Origin: Mytilus galloprovincialis
Lineage: Eukaryota > Mollusca > Bivalvia > Mytilida > Mytilidae
Length of the DNA stretch: 64,000 nucleotides
Direction of reading: 5' to 3'
Assembly (NCBI RefSeq): GCF_965363235.1
Contig: NC_134840.1
Location: 60,382,793 to 60,446,792, forward strand
The position numbers were made by a program, and so were the translations under genes. How positions within the stretch are numbered: the first letter of the stretch is position 1; the number at the start of each line of letters is the position of its first letter. The notes beneath the pieces are model-generated. The model worked only from the letters and a program-made list of their open reading frames with translations. It was not told the origin of the DNA and did no database searches. This document shows, piece after piece, positions 24,678 through 47,500 of this stretch.

Positions 24678-24872
24678 GACCTAAAAGCTTTAGGAAATCC
24701 TTGGCCACCACCGTCAATCCAAAATGTTTTTTATCCAAAAGATTCCAATTTTGATAAAGAATTCATCAATATAAAAAGTTTTGCATCGTGGATGGCAGCA
24801 AAGGTTAATTATGCCAAAAACAATTTAAAATTATGGAAACAAATTACTAAAATGGAACTTAAATACAAATAA
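24678..24872 (+). CDS. Possible orphan exon, unknown protein
   Basis: After an acceptor-like 'tgcaattttcag' there is an open frame of 64 codons to a stop. It starts DLKALGNPWPPPSIQNVFYP and is rich in lysine towards the end (KNNLKLWKQITKMELKYK). I do not recognise it. The acceptor phase would fit COPS9 exon 2 (phase 1), which happens by chance one time in three. It lies directly after the satellite, so it may also be the leftover of a mobile element. Confidence 0.25.
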   Translation, partial: DLKALGNPWPPPSIQNVFYPKDSNFDKEFINIKSFASWMAAKVNYAKNNLKLWKQITKMELKYK

Positions 24873-27800
24873 TGTCATAGCTTCATAAATTTTAAAGGAA
24901 GGGGCCAAAAAATAATATTTTTGTATTATCACGTGAATTTTGTAATTTATAAAACATCAAAAATTTAGAGCCAATTTTAACAAATAATCCACCCAAACTT
25001 CAAAACATAAGGCATCTGCATTTAAGGTATTTTAAAAGCATCAAGATCATCTTCTCTCTGAAATTTAAAGCTTTATACAAATCTTTTATGCAACTCTACA
25101 ATAATCCCTATTTGTCCCATTCAGTGACTTGTTAAAGGCCAGACAAAAATTAATTGTTTTTGTACACAGAATCTCGTAAAATTTCAAACTATTGGCAAGC
25201 TGAGGAAGTGGTTACACAGCAGATCTAAAATTTGCTCACTCATTACAACTCAACTTTACAAGCTTCAGACTTAATCAAATCATTCCTTTTCAAAGAAGCC
25301 AAGAAAACTTGGACCAATCCTTTTTTTTTGGATGAACTGAGACAAGGTCAAGTGAAAACTATACCCGATTCTTTTACGCAGGTTAAAAATAGATCCAAGG
25401 TGGTTAAGACACTTTTAAATGAAAGTGCTGTATTGAAAAACAAGATGTGGTCTGATTGCCAATGAGACAACTTGCTACTAGAGACCAAATGACGAATTAT
25501 TATAGGTCACTTCACAGCCTTCATAATTCTGTCATAGTTTGTGCAGTTTTTTGGAAAGACTGGAACTTGTTCTAAATCTTTCTTAAGGCACTGGCCTCCC
25601 TAACAACATGACAGGTTAGCAATCTTATTAAAATTAAATCTCTCACTCGCTCATTTTTTAATGCTTGGTCGCAGCGACCAAGCATTAAAAAATGAGTGAG
25701 TGAGAGATTTAATTTTAATTAGATTGACAGGTTAGCTACTAAATGTATTCACTGCACTGAAATATAGTTCCCTATAGTTCTCATTTATGTGCAAACAATA
25801 CACATATAAACTGTGAAAAAATGCGTATATTTTTGGAGCAGTTCATTCAAGAATGTATGTCATTAAGGTGTGTGCATGTGCAGGCTTTCTTAATGAGTTT
25901 GATTAACAAAATGAGTATTGATACAATACTAGTATGATTGACAACTGTCATTATCACCAAACAAACAGAGACAAGGTGGACCTTTAATTACAATGCCCCA
26001 CCTCCATAACTGCCAATTAAATTGACCACATTACTTATCAACCTCAGTCTAACATAATAATACAGACCAATATACATCTCAATATACAAATATTTGATCT
26101 CATAATTGAATACACAAATACATGTATATATATTAGGTGATGGACATAAAAGGATGATAGATTTATTCATTGCCCATTACTTTTTATCTACACTACATAA
26201 AGTGATTCTGTAAATTATGTTTGAAAGATAAATGTTTAATTAAGAATTAACAAGATCTTTAAAAAAAAAAATGTAAATAAAAATATAAATATAAATATCT
26301 AAAGGCATTCAAGCAAGGTCTATAATTTACTTGATAAATTTCCAATAATCATCTGTAATTAATCAACAATTTAGGTACGTTCATTTTTTTTTTTTATCAG
26401 CAATTGGCTTGAAACAGTCAGTAAAATTTGAAAAGTTTTAATTTATACATGTATAACAAAACATTTTATTTCTTAAATTTTATTCCCCTTCAAATGTCTA
26501 TTAAAAAATTTAATCAGTTGAATATTTAGAAGAAGTGAATATATATTTTTGCAATCATTAAAGATAAAATCCACATTTCAATAAAATATTTTTTTTTTAA
26601 TTTGTTTATGTTGAAAAGTACATTTTCAATGCTCTGTGCTGGAAAATACTTTATAAATTGATCAAAAGGCACTCTACAACTTTTAATCTTCAATGTCATA
26701 TAACCTATGTTTTAACATACAAAATGCCCCAAAACAACATTTTTAGATTATTTTTGTTGACACTTTAAAGTTCTTAGCTTTAAGTTTATCTGTTGGTCTT
26801 ATGTCTTAAAAGGATTGATGGTGAAATCAACAAGGAGAATTTTAGATTTGCAATTTTTTGAGACCCATGTTATTTAATTTGAGCTCATTTTATCTTCATA
26901 CTGGAAAAGCACTTTTCCTTCTTAAGACCTGCTGTTTATGTAATTTTCAGCATTAGTGCTTTATTAATGTTCTTTTTTTGTCCCCATCATACCTTGATAT
27001 GAAATTATTTAAACTACTCTTCCAATCTTTCCATGAGTGATATCCATCACTTTATTTATTTTACTTCGTGGTTTATTTGTGATATCTTGCATGAGGGTGC
27101 ATATCATTATGATTTGGCTCTAATATTTTTTTTTTCATTTTTTGTGGTAGGTGTGTAGTGAAGAGGAGAATCTTCAAGTGTAAACTAATTCTAGTTCATA
27201 CATATTCTTCATTTATAATAGCAAGACTTTGTTTTAAAACACATTTATTGCACATGTTCAGAATGCATATAAATAAAATACAATACTACATACAACATAG
27301 TTAGGTTTAATATATGATACGATACTACTTTATAAGTTATGAACACAAATATTTCACAAACAACACATTCTGCAATCAATTGGTCCAAATAAAAGTTGTT
27401 ACTCACTTACTCAAATGCTAAAATTATGGTCATTTTTCAAGATGAATCAAAAACTGGAAAATACAGGTATTTTTAAAAACAGAATACTTAAAGATCTTAC
27501 AATGAAATAAAATCAAAAGTACAGAGAAATAAATCATACAAATATTGTGCTAAAACCAACAAAAAACTTGAAAACATTATTTAAACCATTAATGTCATAC
27601 TTTCCAATTAATAAATTTTCTGTATATTTCATGATATTTTACTTTCAAGACCCAAACAGTGACTATTATAAGGTCCTTCTGACTTTAAATAATTGCCACT
27701 TCTTCATTTATTATATGTATGAGGTTTGCATTTGAAATTTCTAAATATTCAAGTTTATTTAATGAATTATCTCCCTTCTTTATAAATACTTGTTTAGAAA

Positions 27801-28166
27801 TTCTCTCATGAATGATTATTCTATTCCATTTGCTGATAGTCATTTCAAGATGCTGCCAACAAAAAGATACAATGTTATACGAATGCCATATTCAATTCAT
27901 GGTTTATTGATTTTTTTTAAATATCTTTACAAAACAAATCATGGAGTTAAAAATAAAAGTCATTAGCAAGCATGTATATGCATTTGTAACTAAGTAATCA
28001 GAAATTGTACTTCTAAAGTTTGTTTTGGATAATACCAATAAAAAAGTTTACCCTTAAACAAGACCAGAGGGCGTTTATAAATATGTTAATCAAACAATAA
28101 TAAAAACACTGTATCACAATATGGTCGCTTGAAAAAAGGCAAAGCATCACTAACTTCATCCATTCA
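24873..28166. other. COPS9-MOSPD1 intergenic / MOSPD1 3' UTR
   Basis: AT-rich. It contains a repeat fragment at 25440-25530 and the hairpin element listed separately. Sequence from about 26500 to 28166 is plausibly MOSPD1 3' UTR on the minus strand, with a minus-strand AATAAA near 27245. No further gene is supported; open frames here are short and unrecognisable. Confidence 0.4.
25621..25724. mobile_element. 104 bp near-perfect hairpin element with 11-12 bp flanking direct repeats
   Basis: Arms 25621-25672 and 25674-25725 are inverted complements over 52 bp with two mismatches and a 1-base centre at 25673. TGACAGGTTAGC lies just before it (25609-25620) and just after (25725-25736), overlapping the last base. 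This looks like a foldback MITE with its target-site duplication. The repeat length is near that of Mutator-like elements (9-11 bp); class assignment is inference. Confidence 0.85.
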
Positions 28167-39689
<11,523 letters not shown>

Positions 39690-40299
39690 ACTGCCTTGTA
39701 TGAAATTACAATGTATGTGATGTATGTGAAAAGGAAGTAGAAAATATCACTCATTTATTTCTATTATGTTCTGAATTAGTAGAATTTCATCTGTTTATGC
39801 AACAGAAGTTGTCAGTTTTATTTCATAATGTTGATTCTGACAAAATTGATAATTTAGTGTATGAAGAGGTATTTATGTTTGGTTTATTTGGATCTATCAA
39901 AGGCGTAAATGTAAGTTTTGTCAATTTCATGTTATCTGTAGCGAGATATTGTATCTTCAGAAGAAGGAATTTACTTAAAAATTTAAACAGTAATGTTGAT
40001 CTTATTAGACTATCTAAATACACTGTAAAACATTATATAACTTACCTGTATGAATATTTGTGTGATGCAAAATGTATGAGAAATGTTTTTGAGAAACACT
40101 TTTTAAAAAATAATATTCTGGTACAAGAAACCGAAGGTGTCATAACATTTAATTTCTAATTATTGTGCTGATTATATATATGTGATTATACTTAAAACAT
40201 TGCTTTGTGATAATTTTGTGTAATATGTAATATATCTGTTGTATATATATGTTGAAGAATTGAATAAAGATAAATAAAAAAAAAAAACTGCCTTGTATG
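39690..40299 (+). mobile_element. 5'-truncated LINE (non-LTR retrotransposon) with target-site duplications
   Basis: The insertion 39703-40287 is flanked by ACTGCCTTGTATG at 39690-39702 and 40287-40299. An open frame runs to a stop at 40157-40159 and includes CDVCEKEVENITHLFLLC, a C-x2-C-x8-H-x4-C cluster like that at the C-terminus of many LINE ORF2 proteins, followed by about 130 basic/hydrophobic residues. A short 3' UTR ends in 'gaataaagataaat' and poly(A) at 40276-40287. Only the last part of ORF2 is present, as expected from incomplete reverse transcription. The intact frame and clean duplications suggest a fairly young insertion. Confidence 0.85.
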
Positions 40300-40656
40300 T
40301 AGTGGGTCCTAACACGCTGATATCTGTTTAGTTTACCTTCGGATATTAACTTGATCTGTAGACTTAGAAGAGGAATGATGGACATTTAAATTCTTCTGTT
40401 CTATTCACATAATTATATATATGTGCATATGTGCAAAACTGTACTTGTAAAGTGTAAAATTACAGAGTGTGGCCATAAGTATTCGTCACTTGAGATTTTT
40501 TTGCTATATATTCATATAAAAACACATTTTTTTCCAAAAATATTTTGAGAGCATTTATGGTTGGATTTTGATCAACAAGGTATATATATACATCAATAGG
40601 TCTTTTTATTATTTTTTAAGTAACCTACGACTCATATTATTATCATATATTGTCTT

Positions 40657-40835
40657 TATACACCTTATCGCTAATCTCGGCTGACCCGGCCGCTTGAACT
40701 TTTGACGCAATTTACAACAATCACTTTTCCATTGTGGCGTCAGATATTTTGTTTTATAACGTCAAAATTTTACAGGAACCTGCGTGATATTCAGTAATCA
40801 GTGGTAATGGAGGACAAATAGCAATAAGGTGTATT
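40657..40835. mobile_element. TA-flanked MITE, ~177 bp
   Basis: ATACACCTTATCGCTA at the left and TAGCAATAAGGTGTAT at the right are inverted complements, 15 of 16 bases, with TA at both outer edges, as in Tc1/mariner-type elements. The body contains 'gtggcgtcagatattttgtt' shared with 17640-17720. No open frame. Confidence 0.65.
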
Positions 40836-41330
40836 GATATAAGGTTACAAAACAGCTCAGGTACGAAACAACCTAGTAAGTTATGAAACGACAAGGTTAC
40901 GAAACGACCTGCACCAGTGTTGTCTCGAGGTCTCAGGACCTTAGAATCAGGTCTCAGGTTGAGTGTTACAGACTCCCAAATAACCATGAGATCTATAGTG
41001 ACTCATACTCATAGGCATAATAAATAAAAATATGTTTCAGAAACATCACTGTCATCAATTGACTTATATCCATGCTTATAATTGTATAAAAACAATGTCA
41101 TTGAAATGTATTATATATTAGGTATTTTTATATCGATCCTTACAAAATGATAAAGTATGTGTCTTTCTTTGGTGATTGCATAAAGAATTCTAAATTTGGC
41201 GTCGTGAAATCAGCTGGTTTTGTTATTGTTGTTGTCCTTGTGTTAAACGTCACCATTTCATGTGTAATTTTCATTTGAGCTCATCGGGTTTAAACTATAA
41301 TCTTTGATGAAAAATCCCGAAATTTCATGA

Positions 41331-41478
41331 ATCTCTACAACGATTAATAGAAGACTGACAATAGCTTAGCTAACAAGATGTATATTGACACTGAATTATT
41401 TTCAGGATCTCTACAACGATTAATAAAAGACTGATAATAGCTTAGCTAACAAGATGTATATTGACATTGAATTATTTG
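41331..41478. repeat. ~73 bp direct tandem duplication upstream of ZRSR2
   Basis: 'atctctacaacgattaata' through 'attgaca.tgaattattt' occurs at 41331-41402 and again at 41407-41478, 76 bp apart with only a few differences. It ends 60 bp before the ZRSR2 start codon, so it lies in the 5' UTR or core promoter. Confidence 0.85.
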
Positions 41479-41538
41479 TTGGAATGTGCTCCTTCCCTTA
41501 CTTGTTTAAATTGATATCCTGATAAAAGTTTGTCAGAA

Positions 41539-44500
41539 ATGGAGAATAAAGACATCATTTCTGATTCAGATCAAATTCCAGATAACAATTTATCTACACA
41601 GCAGGTTAAATTTAGGTATGATAATGTCCTGAAACAGGAAATAAATAATTTTATGTTTCCCCAAAAAACCTAATATGAGGCAGGCATAACCTGTGAATGG
41701 GGACGAAGTCTGTGTGTATTATTTTTTTAATTCAATCACGTTGATAAAAGAAACCGAAATACCGTACGTAACGTTCCCGGATTTGATTCTGTTGTTAGGG
41801 AATTAGCTGTGACGTTCATTAAGTTATGCTGTTATGACGTCATATTCGATGTAAACAAAAGAAACGCTTTCATCAGGTAACGTTTTTTTCATATCAAACA
41901 ATTATTAAAATTGAATTTGTATTGAGATCCAATCTTATATTTTACTAGACTGATAAGTATAATTTTTTTCAAAGTCTCATGCAAACAAGACAGATATCTG
42001 CGCAAAAGCGGAGAAAACCGGAACAGGAAGTAGATCTGAAAAAAAAAGTTAACGATTTTGAGTTCATTAGTAGAATGAAAAAATTCGGGAAATTTTCCCG
42101 ATTTTTTTTTTTTTTTTTTTTTTTTTATTGATTTTTCTAACGTAATTGGGGACTTCATCCCCATATAACGAATTTGATAGTTTAGATTATTTTTAACGAT
42201 AACCGCTACGAATTTCAGCTGACGGCGACTATAAGCATAGAGCTCATTTGTTATAAGCATATAAATCAACCTATGAAAACAGACAACACAAGTAGTATAA
42301 TTTTCAGGAAAGTTTAAGAGCATTAAACCTTAATATGAGGCAGGAATTACCTGTGAATGGGGACGAAGTCTGATTTTTTTTTTAAATCAACAATGTGAAA
42401 AAGAGAAACTGAAATACCATAACGTTTCCGATTTTGGTTCTGTTGTTAGGGATTTTAGTTGTGACGTTATTTAAGGTGACGTTATTTAAGTTATGACGTC
42501 ATATTCAATGTAAACAAAGAAACGCTGTCATCAGGTAACGTTTTTTTAATAACAAACATTTTTTTTAAAATGAATTAGTATTAGTTCCTTTCTTAGACTG
42601 ATAAAGATACATTTTATTCAAAGTCTCATGTAAACAAGACCGGAAACGGAAGTAGATTTCTGCGCCGAAAATCAAACTTACAAAGGTTCATCAAAGGAAC
42701 ATAGTTGGTTGTGTGTGGAAGTTCCCTTTTGCACAGCCAATACAAGCACTTCATTGCTGATTCCATTGCCATCTCATTTAATGTAACTTCCTTCTCAACT
42801 GCTGTGGCAAGACTGGTGTTAGCTAGAACTCTTGCCCCTTCAAAAGCAACAGCCTCTTTATGTGTCTCACTGCGCCCATGTCTAAGAATGCTTTCACGTA
42901 CCATCCATGAGCAAGGCAAGTCAACCCATGCAGCTTTCCCTGGTACACACTTTTTGGGTCTCCTTTGATGTTTTGTACACAAGTTACATTTCATCCCTTT
43001 TAAAAAAGAATTAATAAAATTTTGATTCCGGTTGTTTAATTTCATTATTATACACAGAGACGTATATGTCTCTGTAATATACATGATCAAGTTAAATGTA
43101 TTTAAAAAATTAAAAATATAGTTTATAATTATACTGAGACTCATTAAAATACTGACACGAACGAGATTCATCCTCAACTATATTTTTTTTATATTGATGA
43201 ACGATTTCTGCAAATGAGTTAACAATAATCTTTTATGAAATAAAATTTATAAAATATTCCTTACCCCCTTCAACATTCCTAAGCCACGAGAATTCAGTCA
43301 GCCACTTGTCATTGAAGCCAGAAATACGGTGCTTGTTGTTATCTATTGCTGAAACTTTAGCCCGCTTTGGATTAGGAGAAGCAATAGCCTCTGCTATATA
43401 TACTACTGACGATGTAGACGGAGGTGTATTCTCCTTTTCATTAGAAGTAACTGGTCTGAAAAAACTTCTAATTCCATCATCTGCCTTTCTCTTAACCCCT
43501 TTCTTATTAGTAGATATCATGTTCATTTAAAATCAAAATTGACTATGGTTAAGTTTTTTTGGAATACAACTTTTTAAAAGAAAAATATTTTAATGAACAG
43601 CTGACCAGTTTCCGTAGTTTGACACACGTGGTTTGACATTACGCTTCCGTGTGTATTATTGTCAAAACCTATCTTTGGCATGTAGATATAAACGAAACTT
43701 GACAAATTTGACAAAGTTAAAACCATTGACATTATTTACTAGTGACATTATACAGAAGCTGGGCGATTCCGTACTCGTGTTGATTGTCACATATATCCCG
43801 ACGTACATATTTACGATCGATGTTCTATAAAAAAATTATTTATGAAATATTCATCAATTTCAGACGAAATAACCTTGAAAGCAACATTTTTTTCAATTTC
43901 TATTAAATAAATCACTTCTCGTTATCTTTTATCAAAGTTTATTTTATTTTTTCCACGTAAAAATACTCCATTCATAATTTTCATCGTAAATATATTTAGA
44001 AATGTGTATTCAAATTTATCACGTGTATTCAACACGTTCATTGGTCATGTTTAAATAGATTCTTCTTCTCGACCAATGAAAAAATTCGTTATATACGTGT
44101 TCAAGTGATCACAAAGACCATGCGTAAATACAATGCTTTTGCGATCTATTTCTTCGTTTTTTACACTGAAGTTTTTAGAAACTTTAATATTCCTTTCAAA
44201 ATATCTATCTTCTTGATGAACATTAACGCTATAATCTGATAACATGGTCTGATAAGGGTGTCTCAGGTAAAACTAATTATCATTTATTGCGCAACACTGA
44301 CCGACCGCTCAGCGGTGATCAGCAACTTTACAATTTTAACCAACATTTACATAGAAAATGTGAAAATTAACACGCTGCGGGATCAGATACTAAGGGACAG
44401 CGGCCAATTAAGGCGCTGCGGGAATTACGAAAATAGTTTGAAGGCGCTGCGGGGCCGCAGCGTCATATCGGCCTGGGGAGAACACTGCCGATCTGGAAAT

Positions 44501-47500
44501 TCAAAAACGCGACAAAAAAAAAATTGAAAGATTTTGAGTTCCTTAGTACAATGAAAAATTCGGGAAATTTTCCTGATTTTTTAAATTTTTTTTTTATTGA
44601 ATTTTCTACTGTAATAAGGGACTTTGTCCCCATATTATGTTTTAATGCACGTTGTTTAACCAAACATAAAGTATATATGTGCTAAAATGCTCCATCTAAT
44701 TTGAACATGTGTGAATAAATGAGCACATCCAATTATTTACACTTCAACATTAGCCTTTACTTTCTAAAATCAATAAAACAAACACAAGTTTGGATACTGA
44801 ATGGCGCTGTGACCACCTCGAAAATTTTATTTTTTATACAAAATGTATCTGATCTGCATGTTTAGTTGATCAAACTAAATTAATAAAGTCCATCAAAAAC
44901 ACAAGATGTCACAATCTTGGACAATATGTTCTGCAACAAAATAATCTACAAAATTTAAATACAACACATTTAAATACTGTTCTATATAAAACTTGAATAC
45001 AAATATTTTGTATACAAAAAAAAAATAAAAATAAACTTTTTTTTATATGACGTGCGTGTATGTGGTCACTACCCAGATAACTAAAAACCTGTGCAATTTA
45101 CATTTATACTGACCGCCAAACCGGTTAACGGCAATAGTATACAACTTATACAAAATCTCCTCTATAAAATTAATGCGCAATCTTTCAAATACCTTCCGTA
45201 TACTGCACATAAATTCATTAACTCTCTGTCTCATATAAGGCACAACTTGTGCACCATAATTGACAATTTTGAGTTGGTTGTAAATCCGTCAAAAACTTTG
45301 GGTTTTAGTGAACATCATTTGTGTGTTATGGGGCGTCATCACTCCCATTCCTTTGTTGAGCGATAGGTGGCAAAAATGATAATGCTTTATTGCATGAATT
45401 ATTCAGCTAATTAAATTTTTATAATTGATACTCAGCACTGCTTATTTTCTTCTTTAGGTTTCTAGCGATCCTTCACTTATTGAAGATTATTCGCCGGGCG
45501 TCGACTATAAAATTTATAATTTACACTTTGGCAACAAAAATCAAAAGTAACAAAATAAAAAAATCAACATAGCGTACATGTATGTACCTTTGAAAAAATA
45601 ATTTGTGATAAAACTATATACATTTGATAACAGAATAGTTAGGGATAGAATATGGGGATGAGAGCAGATTCTGAGATCATACTCTTGAATCCCTGTACTG
45701 TACTGTATGATACTATATATATATAACTATTTGTTGTGGCGGATGATTCCAATTTATATATAACAGTTCATGGATAAAATGCATATTTATAACTGTCTTT
45801 AGATGTTTGTATTTGCCTAAATGAGTGTGGATTACTATGTCTGGTTCTATTGTCTAGTGGGATCAAAAGGTTATGTGTAGGGACTGCAACAATTTCATGA
45901 ATAATTTTGTAAAAGAAAACAAGTCTGTATCATAAATGCATAATTTTGAGTGGGAACAAATTTAGGTGACTGTCTGTCATCATTTCAGTAACTGAGCTAG
46001 TGTTATGGAAGCGGTTGCATGAGAAGTGTGCTGCTCTTCTCTGAACTTTTTCGATTTGTGTAATTTGCTGTTTTTGATGTGGATCCCAGATTGTTGAGCA
46101 GAACTCTAATTTTGGTCCGACAAGAGCTCTATATGCGTGAGCTGTCACTTTCGGTGATGCTATTTTCAGGTTTCTACGAATAAATCCAAGGGACTGGTTT
46201 GCTTTTGATGTCATGTTATTGATACATGTATGTTTGTCCCATTTTAAATTTGATTGAAGAGTTAGGCCTAAATATTTTGAAGAGTCGACTTTTTCTAGAG
46301 AGTGATTGTGTAATTTATAAGTGAAGTCTAAAGGTTTGCGTTTTTGAGTTACACTAAGATTGTTGCACTTATCAGGATGAAAATGCATGAGCCAGTCCTG
46401 CTCCTGTCTTCTGGCCGCTTCTAAGTCAGACTGTTATTTAAATGTGTGATCTGGTTTTTTAATTTCCTTATAAATTATGCTATCATCTGCAAACAATCTT
46501 AATGTACTATGTTCAATGTATTCTGCCAAATCATTAATAAAGATTAAAAATAAAATTGGACCAAGCACTGTGCCTTGAGGTACCCCAGATGTCACTAAGA
46601 CGCTTGATGAACAGTAATAGTGCAGGGATACAGGCGGTCCCCTCTATTTGGTAAATGACGTCATTATAAAGGCATGCATTATTGACGAGTTTTTTCCAGT
46701 GACAGATTAACTCGAAAATGGTCTATTGAGTTACCTTGTTTTGTAACCCCCATTGACATAATGGTTACATTGGTTACACTCATACAAACTATCATAAATC
46801 ATCATATTCAGAAATTCTCAAATCCTGGTACACATTTGTAACCTTCATTGACCTAATGGTTACATTCGTTACACTTCAAAATCACTTTAACCGATATGCA
46901 TGAAACTGCTATCACGTTGGCGTAGTCGTTTTAGTATTTGCACTCTAACTTTAGTAAAAGTGAATAGAAATCAATGAAATTTTAACACAAGGTTTATGAC
47001 CACAAAAGAAAGGTTGGGATTGATTTTGGGAGTTTTGGTTCCAACAGTTTAGGAATTAAGGGCCAAAAAAGGGCCCAAATAAGCATTATTCTTGGTTTTT
47101 GCACTATAACTTTAGTATAAGTAAATAGAAATCAATGAAATTTAAACACAAGGTTTATGACCATAAAAGGAAGGTTGGGTTTGATTTTGGGAGTTTTGGT
47201 CCCAACAGTTTAGGAATAAGGGGCCCAAAGGGTCCAAAATTGAACTTTGTGTGATTTCATCAAAAATTGAATAATTGGGGTTCTTTGATATGCTGAATCT
47301 AACTATGTATGTAGATTCTTAATTTTTGGTCCCGTTTTCAAATTGGTCTACATTAAGGTCCAAAGGGTCCAAAATTAAACTTAGTTTGATTTTAACAAAA
47401 ATTGAATCCTTGGGGTTCTTTGATATGCTGAATTTAAAAATGTACTTAGATTTTTAATTATTGGCCTAGTTTTCAAGTTGGTCCAAATGGGGGTCCAAAA

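Noticed and set aside
40465-40500. Possible Tc1/mariner left end ('acagagtgtggccataagta')
   Set aside because: No matching inverted right end or transposase was found nearby.
41889-42323. 144-codon minus-strand frame with poly-lysine
   Set aside because: It reads through the poly(T) run and end of the copy A transposon; the same KSGKFPEFF string arises from the copy B end, so it is a repeat product.
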